This document shows positions 1 to 13,064 of a DNA stretch of 64,000 nucleotides, piece after piece. The stretch is taken from the NCBI RefSeq assembly GCF_026212465.1, contig NC_080057.1:12839739-12903738 (forward strand), in the 5' to 3' direction. The stretch comes from Amaranthus tricolor. Taxonomy: Eukaryota > Streptophyta > Magnoliopsida > Caryophyllales > Amaranthaceae. The first letter of the stretch is position 1, and each line of letters opens with the position of its first letter. Below the pieces are notes generated by a model. That model was given only the letters and a program-made list of their open reading frames with translations, was not told where the DNA came from and did no database searches. The position numbers and the translations under genes were made by a program.

Positions 1-653
1 TTGTTAATTCTTTATCGTTCATTCTTCATTGATCATTGATCTTTGATCATTCTTCATCGTTCATTCTTTATTCATCATTCATCCTTGTTCATTCTTCATC
101 GTTCATTCTTCATTGATCATTGATCCTTCTTCATTCTTCATCGTTCATTCTTCATTGATCATTAAATCTAGTTCATTGTTCATCGTTTATTGTTCATGGT
201 TCATTGATCCTTGTTCATTCTTGATCGTTCATTCTTCATTGATCATTGATCTTTGTCCATTATTTATCGTTCTATTTTCATTGATCATTGATCCTTTTCA
301 TTCTTCATCGTTCATTCTTCATTGATCGTTGATAGTTAGTAATTTTTCATCGTTTATTCTTCATTGATCAATTATCCTTTTTCATTGTTCATCGTTTATT
401 GTTCATTGATCATTGATCCTTGTTCATTCTTCATCGTTCCTTCTTTATTGATCATCGATCCTAGTTCTTTCTTCATCGTTCATTCTTCATTGATCATTGA
501 TGCTTGTTCCTTGTTCATTGTTCATTGTTCATTGATCATTGATCCTTGTTCATTCTTCATCGTTTATTCTTCATTGATCATTGATCCTTGTTCATTCATC
601 ATCGTTAATTCTTCATTGATTAATGATCCTTTTCATTCTTCATCTTTCATGTT
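1..653 (+). repeat. HOR-A unit A0 (partial, cut by window edge)
   Basis: This is the last 653 bp of a HOR-A unit, carrying ATTAAATCTAG near 161 and GATAGTTAGTAATTTTTC near 340. It matches the same phase of the unit ending at 2,335. It differs at the boundary itself, where TTTCATGTTTCAATG replaces the usual TTTCATTGTTCAATG. The array therefore continues to the left of the window. Confidence 0.9.
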
Positions 654-2335
654 TCAATGATGGTTAATCCTTCTTCATTCTTCATCTTTCATTCCTTATT
701 GATCATTAATCCTTTTTCATTGTTCATCGTTTATTGTTCATTGATCATTGATCCTTGTTCATTCTTCATCGTTCATTCTTCATTGATCATTGATCCTAGT
801 TCATTCTTGTTCGTTCATACTTCATTGATCATTGATCTTTGTTCATTCCTCATCGTTCATTCTTCATTGATCATTGATCGTTGTTCATTCATCATTGATC
901 ATTGAACATTGATCATTCTTCATTGCTAAGTGTTCCATGTTCATTCTTCATTGATCATTTATCCTTGTTCATTGATCATCGTTCATTCCTGATTGATCAT
1001 TAATCCTTGTTTATAGTTCATCCTTTATTGTTCATTGATCATTCATCCGTGTTCATTGTTTATCGTTCATCCTTCATTGATCATTGATCCTTGTTTATTC
1101 TTCATCGTTCATTCTTCATTGATCATTCATCCTAGTTCATTCTTCATTGATCCTTGTTCATTCTTCGTTCATTTTTCATTGATCATTAATCCTTGTTAAT
1201 TCTTTATCGTTCATTTTTCATTGATCATTGTTCCTTGTTCATTCTTCATCGTTCATTCTTTATTCATTATTGATCCTTGTTCATTCTTCATCGTTCATTC
1301 TTCATTGATCATTGATCCTTCTTCATTCTTCATCGTTCATTCTTCATTAATCATTAATCCTTGTTCATTGTTCATCGTTTATTGTTCATCGATCATTGAT
1401 CCTTGTTCATTCTTGATCGTTCATTCTTCATTGATCATTGATCCTTGTTCATTATTCATCGTTCATTTTTCATTGATCATTGGTGCTTGTTCATCCTTCA
1501 TCGCTTATTCTTCATTGATCATTCATCCTTTTTCATTGTGCATCGTTTATTGTTCATTGATCATTGATCCTTGTTTATTCTTCATCGTTCATTCTTCATT
1601 GATCATTGATCCTAGTTCATTCTTCATTGATCATTGATCCTTGTTCATTCTTCCTCGTTCATTTTTCATTGATCATTAATCCTTGTTAATTCTTTATCGT
1701 TCATTCTTCATTGATCATTGATCCTTGATCATTCTTCATCGTTCATTCTTTATTCATCATTGATCCTTGTTCATTCTTCATCGTTCATTCTTCATTGATC
1801 ATTGATCCTTCTTCATTCTTCATCGTTCATTCTTCATTGATCATTAAATCTAGTTCATTTTTCATCGTTTATTGTTCATGGTTCATTGATCCTTGTTCAT
1901 TCTTGATCGTTCATTCTTCATTGATCATTGATCTTTGTCCATTATTTATCGTTCTATTTTCATTGATCATTGATCCTTTTCATTCTTCATCGTTCATTCT
2001 TCATTGATCGTTGATAGTTAGTAATTTTTCATCGTTTATTCTTCATTGATCAATTATCCTTTTTCATTGTTCATCGTTTATTGTTCATTGATCATTGATC
2101 CTTGTTCATTCTTCATCGTTCCTTCTTCATTGATCATCGATCCTAGTTCTTTCTTCATCGTTCATTCTTCATTGATCATTGATGCTTGTTCCTTGTTCAT
2201 TGTTCATTGTTCATTGATCATTGATCCTTGTTCATTCTTCATCGTTTATTCTTCATTGATCATTGATCCTTGTTCATTCATCATCGTTAATTCTTCATTG
2301 ATTAATGATCCTTTTCATTCTTCATCTTTCATTGT
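654..2335 (+). repeat. HOR-A unit A1 (1,682 bp, variant type alpha)
   Basis: This full unit is 7 bp shorter than most because one ATCATTG heptamer is missing near 1,148, where CTTCATTGATCCTTG replaces CTTCATTGATCATTGATCC. It has GCTAAGTG near 924 instead of GCTCAGTG. It shares both features with unit A5 and its duplicate, which marks it as the alpha variant although three beta units lie between A1 and A5. Confidence 0.92.
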
Positions 2336-4024
2336 TCAATGATGGTTAATCCTTCTTCATTCTTCATCTTTCATTCGTTATTGATCATTAATCCTTTTTC
2401 ATTGTTCATCGTTTATTGTTCATTGATCATTGATCCTTGATCATTCTTCATCGTTCATTCTTCATTGATCATTGATCCTAGTTCATTCTTGTTCGTTCAT
2501 TCTTCATTGATCATTGATCTTTGTTCATTCCTCATCGTTCATTCTTCATTGATCATTGATCGTTGTTCATTCATCATTGATCATTGAACATTGATCATTC
2601 TTCATTGCTCAGTGTTCCATGTTCATTCTTCATTGATCATTTATCCTTGTTCATTGATCATCGTTCATTCCTGATTGATCATAAATCCTTGTTTATAGTT
2701 CATCCTTTATTGTTCATTGATCATTCATCCGTGTTCATTGTTCATCGTTCATCCTTCATTGATCATTGATCCTTGTTTATTCTTCATCGTTCATTCTTCA
2801 TTGATCATTCATCCTAGTTCATTCTTCATTGATCATTGATCCTTGTTCATTCTTCGTTCATTTTTCATTGATCATTAATCCTTGTTAATTCTTTATCGTT
2901 CATTTTTCATTGATCATTGTTTCTTGTTCATTCTTCATCGTTCATTCTTTATTCATTATTGATCCTTGTTCATTCTTCATCGTTCATTCTTCATTGATCA
3001 TTGATCCTACTTCATTCTTCATCGTTCATTCTTCATTAATCATTAATCCTTGTTCATTGTTCATCGTTTATTGTTCATCGATCATTGATCCTTGTTCATT
3101 ATTGATCGTTCATTCTTCATTGATCATTGATCCTTGTTCATTATTCATCGTTCATTTTTCATTGATCATTGGTGCTTGTTCATCCTTCATCGCTTATTCT
3201 TCATTGATCATTCATCCTTTTTCATTGTGCATCGTTTATTGTTCATTGATCATTGATCCTTGTTTATTCTTCATCGTTCATTCTTCATTGATCATTGATC
3301 CTTGTTCATTCTTCATTGATCATTGATCCTTGTTCATTCTTCCTCGTTCATTTTTCATTGATCATTAATCCTTGTTAATTCTTTATCGTTCATTCTTCAT
3401 TAATCATTGATCTTTGATCATTCTTCATCGTTCATTCTTTATTCATCATTCATCCTTGTTCATTCTTCATCGTTCATTCTTCATTGATCATTGATCCTTC
3501 TTCATTCTTCATCGTTCATTCTTCATTGATCATTAAATCTAGTTCATTGTTCATCGTTTATTGTTCATGGTTCATTGATCCTTGTTCATTCTTGATCGTT
3601 CATTCTTCATTGATCATTGATCTTTGTCCATTATTTATCGTTCTATTTTCATTGATCATTGATCCTTTTCATTCTTCATCGTTCATTCTTCATTGATCGT
3701 TGATAGTTAGTAATTTTTCATCGTTTATTCTTCATTGATCAATTATCCTTTTTCATTGATCATCGTTTATTGTTCATTGATCATTGATCCTTGTTCATTC
3801 TTCATCGTTCCTTCTTTATTGATCATCGATCCTAGTTCTTTCTTCATCGTTCATTCTTCATTGATCATTGATGCTTGTTCCTTGTTCATTGTTCATTGTT
3901 CATTGATCATTGATCCTTGTTCATTCTTCATCGTTTATTCTTCATTGATCATTGATCCTTGTTCATTCATCATCGTTAATTCTTCATTGATTAATGATCC
4001 TTTTCATTCTTCATCTTTCATTGT
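2336..4024 (+). repeat. HOR-A unit A2 (1,689 bp, variant type beta)
   Basis: This full-length unit has GCTCAGTG and the extra ATCATTG heptamer. It carries the beta substitutions GATCCTACTTC (near 3,004) and CATTATTGATCG (near 3,098), shared with A3 and A4. Private changes include CATTGTTTCTTG near 2,926. Confidence 0.92.
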
Positions 4025-5713
4025 TCAATGATGGTTAATCCTTCTTCATTCTTCATCTTTCATTCGTTATTGATCATTAATCCTTTTTCATTGTTCATCG
4101 TTTATTGTTCATTGATCATTGATCCTTGTTCATTCTTCATCGTTCATTCTTCATTGATCATTGATCCTAGTTCATTCTTGTTCGTTCATTCTTCATTGAT
4201 CATTGATCTTTGTTCATTCCTCATCGTTCATTCTTCATTGATCATTGATCGTTGTTCATTCATCATTGATCATTGAACATTGATCATTCTTCATTGCTCA
4301 GTGTTCCATGTTCATTCTTCATTGATCATTTATCCTTGTTCATTGATCATCGTTCATTCCTGATTGATCATTAATCCTTGTTTATAGTTCATCCTTTATT
4401 GTTCATTGATCATTCATCCGTGTTCATTGTTCATCGTTCATCCTTCATTGATCATTGATCCTTGTTTATTCTTCATCGTTCATTCTTCATTGATCATTCA
4501 TCCTAGTTCATTCTTCATTGATCATTGATCCTTGTTCATTCTTCGTTCATATTTCATTGATCATTAATCCTTGTTAATTCTTTATCGTTCATTTTTCATT
4601 GATCATTGTTCCTTGTTCATTCTTCATCGTTCATTCTTTATTCATTATTGATCCTTGTTCATTCTTCATCGTTCATTCTTCATTGATCATTGATCCTACT
4701 TCATTCTTCATCGTTCATTCTTCATTAATCATTAATCCTTGTTCATTGTTCATCGTTTATTGTTCATCGATCATTGATCCTTGTTCATTATTGATCGTTC
4801 ATTCTTCATTGATCATTGATCCTTGTTCATTATTCATCGTTCATTTTTCATTGATCATTGGTGCTTGTTCATCCTTCATCGCTTATTCTTCATTGATCAT
4901 TCATCCTTTTTCATTGTGCATCGTTTATTGTTCATTGATCATTGATCCTTGTTTATTCTTCATCGTTCATTCTTCATTGATCATTGATCCTTGTTCATTC
5001 TTCATTGATCATTGATCCTTGTTCATTCTTCCTCGTTCATTTTTCATTGATCATTAATCCTTGTTAATTCTTTATCGTTCATTCTTCATTGATCATTGAT
5101 CTTTGATCATTCTTCATCGTTCATTCTTTATTCATCATTCATCCTTGTTCATTCTTCATCGTTCATTCTTCATTGATCATTGATCCTTCTTCATTCTTCA
5201 TCGTTCATTCTTCATTGATCATTAAATCTAGTTCATTGTTCATCGTTTATTGTTCATGGTTCATTGATCCTTGTTCATTCTTGATCGTTCATTCTTCATT
5301 GATCATTGATCTTTATCCATTATTTATCGTTCTATTTTCATTGATCATTGATCCTTTTCATTCTTCATCGTTCATTCTTCATTGATCGTTGATAGTTAGT
5401 AATTTTTCATCGTTTATTCTTCATTGATCAATTATCCTTTTTCATTGATCATCGTTTATTGTTCATTGATCATTGATCCTTGTTCATTCTTCATCGTTCC
5501 TTCTTTATTGATCATCGATCCTAGTTCTTTCTTCATCGTTCATTCTTCATTGATCATTGATGCTTGTTCCTTGTTCATTGTTCATTGTTCATTGATCATT
5601 GATCCTTGTTCATTCTTCATCGTTTATTCTTCATTGATCATTGATCCTTGTTCATTCATCATCGTTAATTCTTCATTGATTAATGATCCTTTTCATTCTT
5701 CATCTTTCATTGT
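4025..5713 (+). repeat. HOR-A unit A3 (1,689 bp, beta)
   Basis: This beta unit shares with A4 the derived change CTTCGTTCATATTTC near 4,545, where A2 has a T. Its last third carries TTCATTGATCATCG near 5,449 where most units have TTCATTGTTCATCG, a change also present near 3,760 at the same phase of A2. Adjacent units sharing derived changes is the pattern expected from local unequal exchange. Confidence 0.92.
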
Positions 5714-7402
5714 TCAATGATGGTTAATCCTTCTTCATTCTTCATCTTTCATTCGTTATTGATCATTAATCCTTTTTCATTGTTCATCGTTTATTGTTCA
5801 TTGATCATTGATCCTTGTTCATTCTTCATCGTTCATTCTTCATTGATCATTGATCCTAGTTCATTCTTGTTCGTTCATTCTTCATTGATCATTGATCTTT
5901 GTTCATTCCTCATCGTTCATTCTTCATTGATCATTGATCGTTGTTCATTCATCATTGATCATTGAACATTGATCATTCTTCATTGCTCAGTGTTCCATGT
6001 TCATTCTTCATTGATCATTTATCCTTGTTCATTGATCATCGTTCATTCCTGATTGATCATTAATCCTTGTTTATAGTTCATCCTTTATTGTTCATTGATC
6101 ATTCATCCGTGTTCATTGTTCATCGTTCATCCTTCATTGATCATTGATCCTTGTTTATTCTTCATCGTTCATTCTTCATTGATCATTCATCCTAGTTCAT
6201 TCTTCATTGATCATTGATCCTTGTTCATTCTTCGTTCATATTTCATTGATCATTAATCCTTGTTAATTCTTTATCGTTCATTTTTCATTGATCATTGTTC
6301 CTTGTTCATTCTTCATCGTTCATTCTTTATTCATTATTGATCCTTGTTCATTCTTCATCGTTCATTCTTCATTGATCATTGATCCTACTTCATTCTTCAT
6401 CGTTCATTCTTCATTAATCATTAATCCTTGTTCATTGTTCATCGTTTATTGTTCATCGATCATTGATCCTTGTTCATTATTGATCGTTCATTCTTCATTG
6501 ATCATTGATCCTTGTTCATTATTCATCGTTCATTTTTCATTGATCATTGGTGCTTGTTCATCCTTCATCGCTTATTCTTCATTGATCATTCATCCTTTTT
6601 CATTGTGCATCGTTTATTGTTCATTGATCATTGATCCTTGTTTATTCTTCATCGTTCATTCTTCATTGATCATTGATCCTTGTTCATTCTTCATTGATCA
6701 TTGATCCTTGTTCATTCTTCCTCGTTCATTTTTCATTGATCATTAATCCTTGTTAATTCTTTATCGTTCATTCTTCATTGATCATTGATCTTTGATCATT
6801 CTTCATCGTTCATTCTTTATTCATCATTCATCCTTGTTCATTCTTCATCGTTCATTCTTCATTGATCATTGATCCTTCTTCATTCTTCATCGTTCATTCT
6901 TCATTGATCATTAAATCTAGTTCATTGTTCATCGTTTATTGTTCATGGTTCATTGATCCTTGTTCATTCTTGATCGTTCATTCTTCATTGATCATTGATC
7001 TTTGTCCATTATTTATCGTTCTATTTTCATTGATCATTGATCCTTTTCATTCTTCATCGTTCATTCTTCATTGATCGTTGATAGTTAGTAATTTTTCATC
7101 GTTTATTCTTCATTGATCAATTATCCTTTTTCATTGTTCATCGTTTATTGTTCATTGATCATTGATCCTTGTTCATTCTTCATCGTTCCTTCTTTATTGA
7201 TCATCGATCCTAGTTCTTTCTTCATCGTTCATTCTTCATTGATCATTGATGCTTGTTCCTTGTTCATTGTTCATTGTTCATTGATCATTGATGCATGTTC
7301 ATTCTTCATCGTTTATTCTTCATTGATCATTGATCCTTGTTCATTCATCATCGTTAATTCTTCATTGATTAATGATCCTTTTCATTCTTCATCTTTCATT
7401 GT
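5714..7402 (+). repeat. HOR-A unit A4 (1,689 bp, beta); contains left edge of the 7-kb duplication
   Basis: This beta unit shares CTTCGTTCATATTTC with A3. Position about 6,068, inside the TTTATAGTTCATCC landmark, is the left edge of the segment repeated at 13,065. A private change is GATGCATGTTC near 7,290, where other units have GATCCTTGTTC. Confidence 0.9.
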
Positions 7403-9084
7403 TCAATGATGGTTAATCCTTCTTCATTCTTCATCTTTCATTCCTTATTGATCATTAATCCTTTTTCATTGTTCATCGTTTATTGTTCATTGATCATTGA
7501 TCCTTGTTCATTCTTCATCGTTCATTCTTCATTGATCATTGATCCTAGTTCATTCTTGTTTGTTCATTCTTCATTGATCATTGATCTTTGTTCATTCCTC
7601 ATCGTTCATTCTTCATTGATCATTGATCGTTGTTCATTCATCATTGATCATTGAACATTGATCATTCTTCATTGCTAAGTGTTCCATGTTCATTCTTCAT
7701 TGATCATTTATCCTTGTTCATTGATCATCGTTCATTCCTGATTGATCATTAATCCTTGTTTATAGTTCATCCTTTATTGTTCATTGATCATTCATCCGTG
7801 TTCATTATTTATCGTTCATCCTTCATTGATCATTGATCCTTGTTTATTCTTCATCGTTCATTCTTCATTGATCATTCATCCTAGTTCATTCTTCATTGAT
7901 CCTTGTTCATTCTTCGTTCATTTTTCATTGATCATTAATCCTTGTTAATTCTTTATCGTTCATTTTTCATTGATCATTGTTCCTTGTTCATTCTTCATCG
8001 TTCATTCTTTATTCATTATTGATCCTTGTTCATTCTTCATCGTTCATTCTTCATTGATCATTGATCCTTCTTCATTCTTCATCGTTCATTCTTCATTAAT
8101 CATTAATCCTTGTTCATTGTTCATCGTTTATTGTTCATCGATCATTGATCCTTGTTCATTCTTGATCGTTCATTCTTCATTGATCATTGATCCTTGTTCA
8201 TTATTCATCGTTCATTTTTCATTGATCATTGGTGCTTGTTCATCCTTCATCGCTTATTCTTCATTGATCATTCATCCTTTTTCATTGTGCATCGTTTATT
8301 GTTCATTGATCATTGATCCTTGTTTATTCTTCATCGTTCATTCTTCATTGATCATTGATCCTAGTTCATTCTTCATTGATCATTGATCCTTGTTCATTCT
8401 TCCTCGTTCATTTTTCATTGATCATTAATCCTTGTTAATTCTTTATCGTTCATTCTTCATTGATCATTGATCTTTGATCATTCTTCATCGTTCATTCTTT
8501 ATTCATCATTCATCCTTGTTCATTCTTCATCGTTCATTCTTCATTGATCATTGATCCTTCTTCATTCTTCATCGTTCATTCTTCATTGATCATTAAATCT
8601 AGTTCATTGTTCATCGTTTATTGTTCATGGTTCATTGATCCTTGTTCATTCTTGATCGTTCATTCTTCATTGATCATTGATCTTTGTCCATTATTTATCG
8701 TTCTATTTTCATTGATCATTGATCCTTTTCATTCTTCATCGTTCATTCTTCATTGATCGTTGATAGTTAGTAATTTTTCATCGTTTATTCTTCATTGATC
8801 AATTATCCTTTTTCATTGTTCATCGTTTATTGTTCATTGATCATTGATCCTTGTTCATTCTTCATCGTTCCTTCTTTATTGATCATCGATCCTAGTTCTT
8901 TCTTCATCGTTCATTCTTCATTGATCATTGATGCTTGTTCCTTGTTCATTGTTCATTGTTCATTGATCATTGATCCTTGTTCATTCTTCATCGTTTATTC
9001 TTCATTGATCATTGATCCTTGTTCATTCATCATCGTTAATTCTTCATTGATTAATGATCCTTTTCATTCTTCATCTTTCATTGT
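7403..9084 (+). repeat. HOR-A unit A5 (1,682 bp, alpha)
   Basis: This alpha unit has GCTAAGTG near 7,674 and lacks the same ATCATTG heptamer as A1 (near 7,893). It also carries CATTATTTATCG near 7,804, found elsewhere only in its duplicate near 14,802. That shared change is direct support for the 6,997-bp block duplication. Confidence 0.92.
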
Positions 9085-10773
9085 TCAATGATGGTTAATC
9101 CTTCTTCATTCTTAATCTTTCATTCCTTATTGATCATTAATCCTTTTTCATTGTTCATCGTTTATTGTTCATTGATCATTGATCCTTGTTCATTCTTCAT
9201 CGTTCATTCTTCATTGATCATTGATCCTAGTTCATTCTTGTTCGTTCATTCTTCATTGATCATTGATCTTTGTTCATTCCTCATCGTTCATTCTTCATTG
9301 ATCATTGATCGTTGTTCATTCATCATTGATCATTGAACATTGATCATTCTTCATTGCTCAGTGTTCCATGTTCATTCTTCATTGATCATTTATCCTTGTT
9401 CATTGATCATCGTTCATTCCTGATTGATCATTAATCCTTGTTTATAGTTCATCCTTTATTGTTCATTGATCATTCATCCGTGTTCATTGTTCATCGTTCA
9501 TCCTTCATTGATCATTGATCCTTGTTTATTCTTCATCGTTCATTCTTCATTGATCATTCATCCTAGTTCATTCTTCATTGATCATTGATCCTTGTTCATT
9601 CTTCGTTCATTTTTCATTGATCATTAATCCTTGTTAATTCTTTATCGTTCATTTTTCATTGATCATTGTTACTTGTTCATTCTTCATCGTTCATTCTTTA
9701 TTCATTATTGATCCTTGTTCATTCTTCATCGTTCATTCTTCATTGATCATTGATTTTTCTTCATTCTTCATCGTTCATTCTTCATTAATCATTAATCCTT
9801 GTTCATTGTTCATCGTTTATTGTTCATCGATCATTGATCCTTGTTCATTCTTGATCGTTCATTCTTCATTGATCATTGATCCTTGTTAATTATTCATCGT
9901 TCATTTTTCATTGATCATTGGTGCTTGTTCATCCTTCATCGCTTACTCTTCATTGATCATTCATCCTTTTTCATAGTGCATCGTTTATTGTTTATTGATC
10001 ATTGATCCTTGTTTATTCTTCATCGTTCATTCTTCATTGATCATTGATCCTAGTTCATTCTTCATTGATCATTGATCCTTGTTCATTCTTCCTCGTTCAT
10101 TTTTCATTGATCATTAATCCTTGTTAATTCTTTATCGTTCATTCTTCATAGATCATTGATCCTTGATCGTTCTTCATCGTTCATTCTTTATTCATCATTG
10201 ATCCTTGTTCATTCTTCATCGTTCATTCTTCATTGATCATTGATCCTTCTTCATTCTTCATCGTTCATTCTTCATTGATCATTAAATCTAGTTCATTGTT
10301 CATCGTTTATTGTTCATGGTTCATTGATCCTTGTTCATTCTTGATCGTTCATTCTTCATTGATCATTGATCTTTGTCCATTATTTATCGTTCATTTTTCA
10401 TTGATCATTGATCCTTTTCATTCTTCATCGTTCATTCTTCATTGATCGTTGATAGTTAGTAATTCTTCATCGTTTATTCTTCATTGATCAATTATCCTTT
10501 TTCATTGTTCATCGTTTATTGTTCATTGATCATTGATCCTTGTTCATTCTTCATCCTTCCTTCTTCATTGATCATCGATCCTAGTTCTTTCTTCATCGTT
10601 CATTCTTCATTGATCATTGATGCTTGTTCCTTGTTCATTGTTCATTGTTCATTGATCATTGATCCTTGTTCATTCTTCATCGTTTATTCTTCATTGATCA
10701 TTGATCCTTGTTCATTCATTATCGTTCATTCTTCATTGATCATTGATCCTTTTCATTCTTCATCTTTCATTGT
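9085..10773 (+). repeat. HOR-A unit A6 (1,689 bp, gamma), last A unit before HOR-B
   Basis: This unit has CATTCTTAATCTTTC near 9,111 and GTTAATTATTCATCG near 9,886, both repeated in the duplicate at 16,094 and 16,869. In its last 600 bp it drifts toward HOR-B sequence, for example CATTATCGTTC replaces CATCATCGTTAATTC near 10,717. Private changes include GATTTTTCTTC near 9,752 and CTTCATAGATC near 10,146. Confidence 0.9.
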
Positions 10774-12100
10774 TCAATGATCCTTATTCCTTGTTCATTG
10801 TTCATTGTTTATTCTTCATTGATCATTTATCCTTTTTCATTGTTCATCGTTTATTCTTCATTGATCATTGATCCTTGTTCATTCTTCATCGTTCATTCTT
10901 CATTGATCATCGATCCTAGTTCATTCTTCATCGTTCATTCTTCATTGGTCATTGATCCTTCTTCATTCTTCAACGTTCATTCTTCATTAATCATTAATCC
11001 TTGTTCATTGTTCATCGTTTATTGTTCATTGATCATTGATCCTTGTTCATTCTTGATCGTTCATTCTTCATTGATCATTGATCATTGATCGTTGTTCATT
11101 ATTCATCGTTCATTCTTCATTGATCATTGATCCTTGTTCATTTTTCATCGTTCATTTTTCATTGATCCTTGATAGTTAGTAATTCTTCATCGTTTATTAT
11201 TCATTATTCATTACTCTTTCTTCATTCTTCATCATTCATTCTTCAATGATCATTGATCCTTTTTCATTCTTCATCGTTCATTGTTCATTGATCATTAATC
11301 TATGTTCATTCTTGATTGATGATTAATCCTTGTTCATAGTTCATCGTTCATTGTTCATTGATAATTGATCCGTTTTCATTCTTCATCGTTCATTCTTCTA
11401 TGATCATTGATCGTTATTAATTCTTCATCGTTTTATATTCATTGATCATTAATCCTTGTACATTCTTCATTGTTCATAATTCAATGATCATTAATCCTTT
11501 TTCATTGTTCATCGTTTTTTGTTCATTGTTCATTGATCCTTGTTCATTCTTCATCATTCATTCTTCATTCTTCATTGATCATTGGTCTTAGTTCTTTCTT
11601 CATCGTTCATTCTTCATTGATCATTGATGCTTGTTCCTTGTTCATTTTCATTGTTCATTATTCATTGATCCTTGTTCATTCTTCATTGATCATTGATCCT
11701 TGTTCATTCATTATCGTTCATTCTTCATTGATCATTGATAGTTTTTATACTTCATGTTTCATTGTACAATGATCGTTATTCCTTGTTCATTCTTCATCGT
11801 TTATTCTTCATTGATCATTTATCCATTTTCATTGTTCATCGTCTATTGTTCATTGATCATTGATCCTTGTTCATTCTTCATCGTTCCTTCTTCATTGATC
11901 ATCGATCCTAGTTCTTTCTTCATCGTTCATTCTTCATTGATTATTGATACTTGTTCCTTATTCATTGTTCATTGTTCATTGATAATTGATCCTTGTTCAT
12001 TCTTCATCATTTATTCTTCATTGATCATTGATCCTTGTTCATTAATTATCGTTCATTCTTCATTGATCATTGATCCCTTTCATTGTTCATCTTTCATTGT
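10774..12100 (+). repeat. HOR-B unit B1 (1,327 bp, long form)
   Basis: This unit runs between TCAATGATCCTTATTCC at 10,774 and TCAATGATCATTATTCC at 12,101. It contains the HOR-B marker TTTTTATACTTCATG near 11,740, and GATAATTGATCCG followed by CTTCTATGATC near 11,360-11,410. That second segment is the 77-bp stretch missing from later B units. The unit recurs at 17,757-19,083 at an offset of 6,983. Confidence 0.9.
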
Positions 12101-13064
12101 TCAATGATCATTATTCCTTGTTCATTCTTCATCGTTTATTCTTCATTGGTCATTTATCCTTTTTCATTGTTCATCGTTTATTGTTCATTGATCATTGATC
12201 CTTGTTCATTCTTTATCGTTCATTCTTCATTGATCATCGATCCTAATTCATTCCACATCGTTCATTCTTCATTGGTCATTGATCCTTCTTCATTCTTCAA
12301 CGTTCATTCTTCATTAATCATTAATCCTTGTTCATTGTTCATCGTTTATTGTTCATTGATCATTGATCCTTGTTCATTCTTCATTGATCATTGATCATTG
12401 ATCATTGTTCATTATTCATCGTTCATTTTTCATTGATAATTAATCCTTGTTCATTCTTCATCGTTCATTTTTCATTGATCTTTGATAGTTAGTTATTCTT
12501 CATCGTTTATTATTCATTATTCATTTCTCTTTCTTCATTCTTCATCGTTCATTGTTCATTGATCATTGATCCTTTTTCATTCTTCATCATTCATTTTTCA
12601 TTGATCATTAATCTTTGTTCATGCTTGATTGATGATTAATCCTTGTTCATTGATCGTTATTAATTCTTCATCGTTTATTATTCATTGATCATTACTCATT
12701 GTTCATTCTTCATTGTTCATAATTCAATGATCATTAATCCTTTTTCATTGTTCATCGTTTTTTGTTCATTGTTCATTGATCCTTGTTCATTCTTCATCGT
12801 TCATTCTTCATTGATCATTGGTCTTAGTTCTTTCTTCATCGTTCATTCTTCATTGATCATTGATGCTTGTTCCTTGTTCATTTTCATTGTTCATTGTTCA
12901 TTGATCCTTGTTCATTCTTCATTGATCATTGATCCTTGTTCATTCATTATCGTTCATTCTTCATTGATCATTGATAGTTTTTATACTTCATGTTTCATTG
13001 TACAATGATCGTTATTCCTTGTTCATTCTTCATCGTTTATTCTTCATTGATCATTTATCCTTTT
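12101..13064 (+). repeat. HOR-B unit B2 (truncated at duplication junction)
   Basis: The first 964 bp match the unit at 19,084. Near 12,380 a 14-bp loss (two heptamers) removes the GATCGTTC-containing pair seen at 19,359. The 77-bp segment of B1 is absent near 12,650. The unit is cut at about 13,065, where B-type TTTATCCTTTTTCAT joins A-type AGTTCATCCTTTATTG. Confidence 0.88.

Larger units (their letters stand above)
1..10773 (+). repeat. HOR-A array, block 1 (unit about 1,689 bp)
   Basis: I set unit boundaries at the recurring landmark TCAATGATGGTTAATCC, found at 654, 2,336, 4,025, 5,714, 7,403 and 9,085. The related landmark at 10,774 ends the block. Spacings are 1,682, 1,689, 1,689, 1,689, 1,682 and 1,689. 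Other markers recur once per unit in the same order: GTTCCATGTTC, TTTATAGTTCATCC, GGTGCTTGTTCATCC, CATTGTGCATCG, ATTAAATCTAG and GATAGTTAGTAATTTTTC. The unit holds about forty 42-bp sub-units. Its length is not a multiple of 7, so the ancestral unit already carried non-heptamer indels. Copies differ by scattered substitutions and 7-bp losses. Confidence 0.95.
6068..13064 (+). repeat. 7-kb segmental duplication, left copy
   Basis: Markers in this interval recur 6,997 bp downstream (6,983 bp between about 8,530 and 12,380, owing to two compensating 14-bp deletions). The segment spans the HOR-A to HOR-B change, so copying it in tandem produces the A-B-A-B order. Variants found only in the two copies are CATTATTTATCG at 7,804/14,801, CTTAATCTTTC at 9,111/16,094 and GTTAATTATTC at 9,886/16,869. 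Confidence 0.9.
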
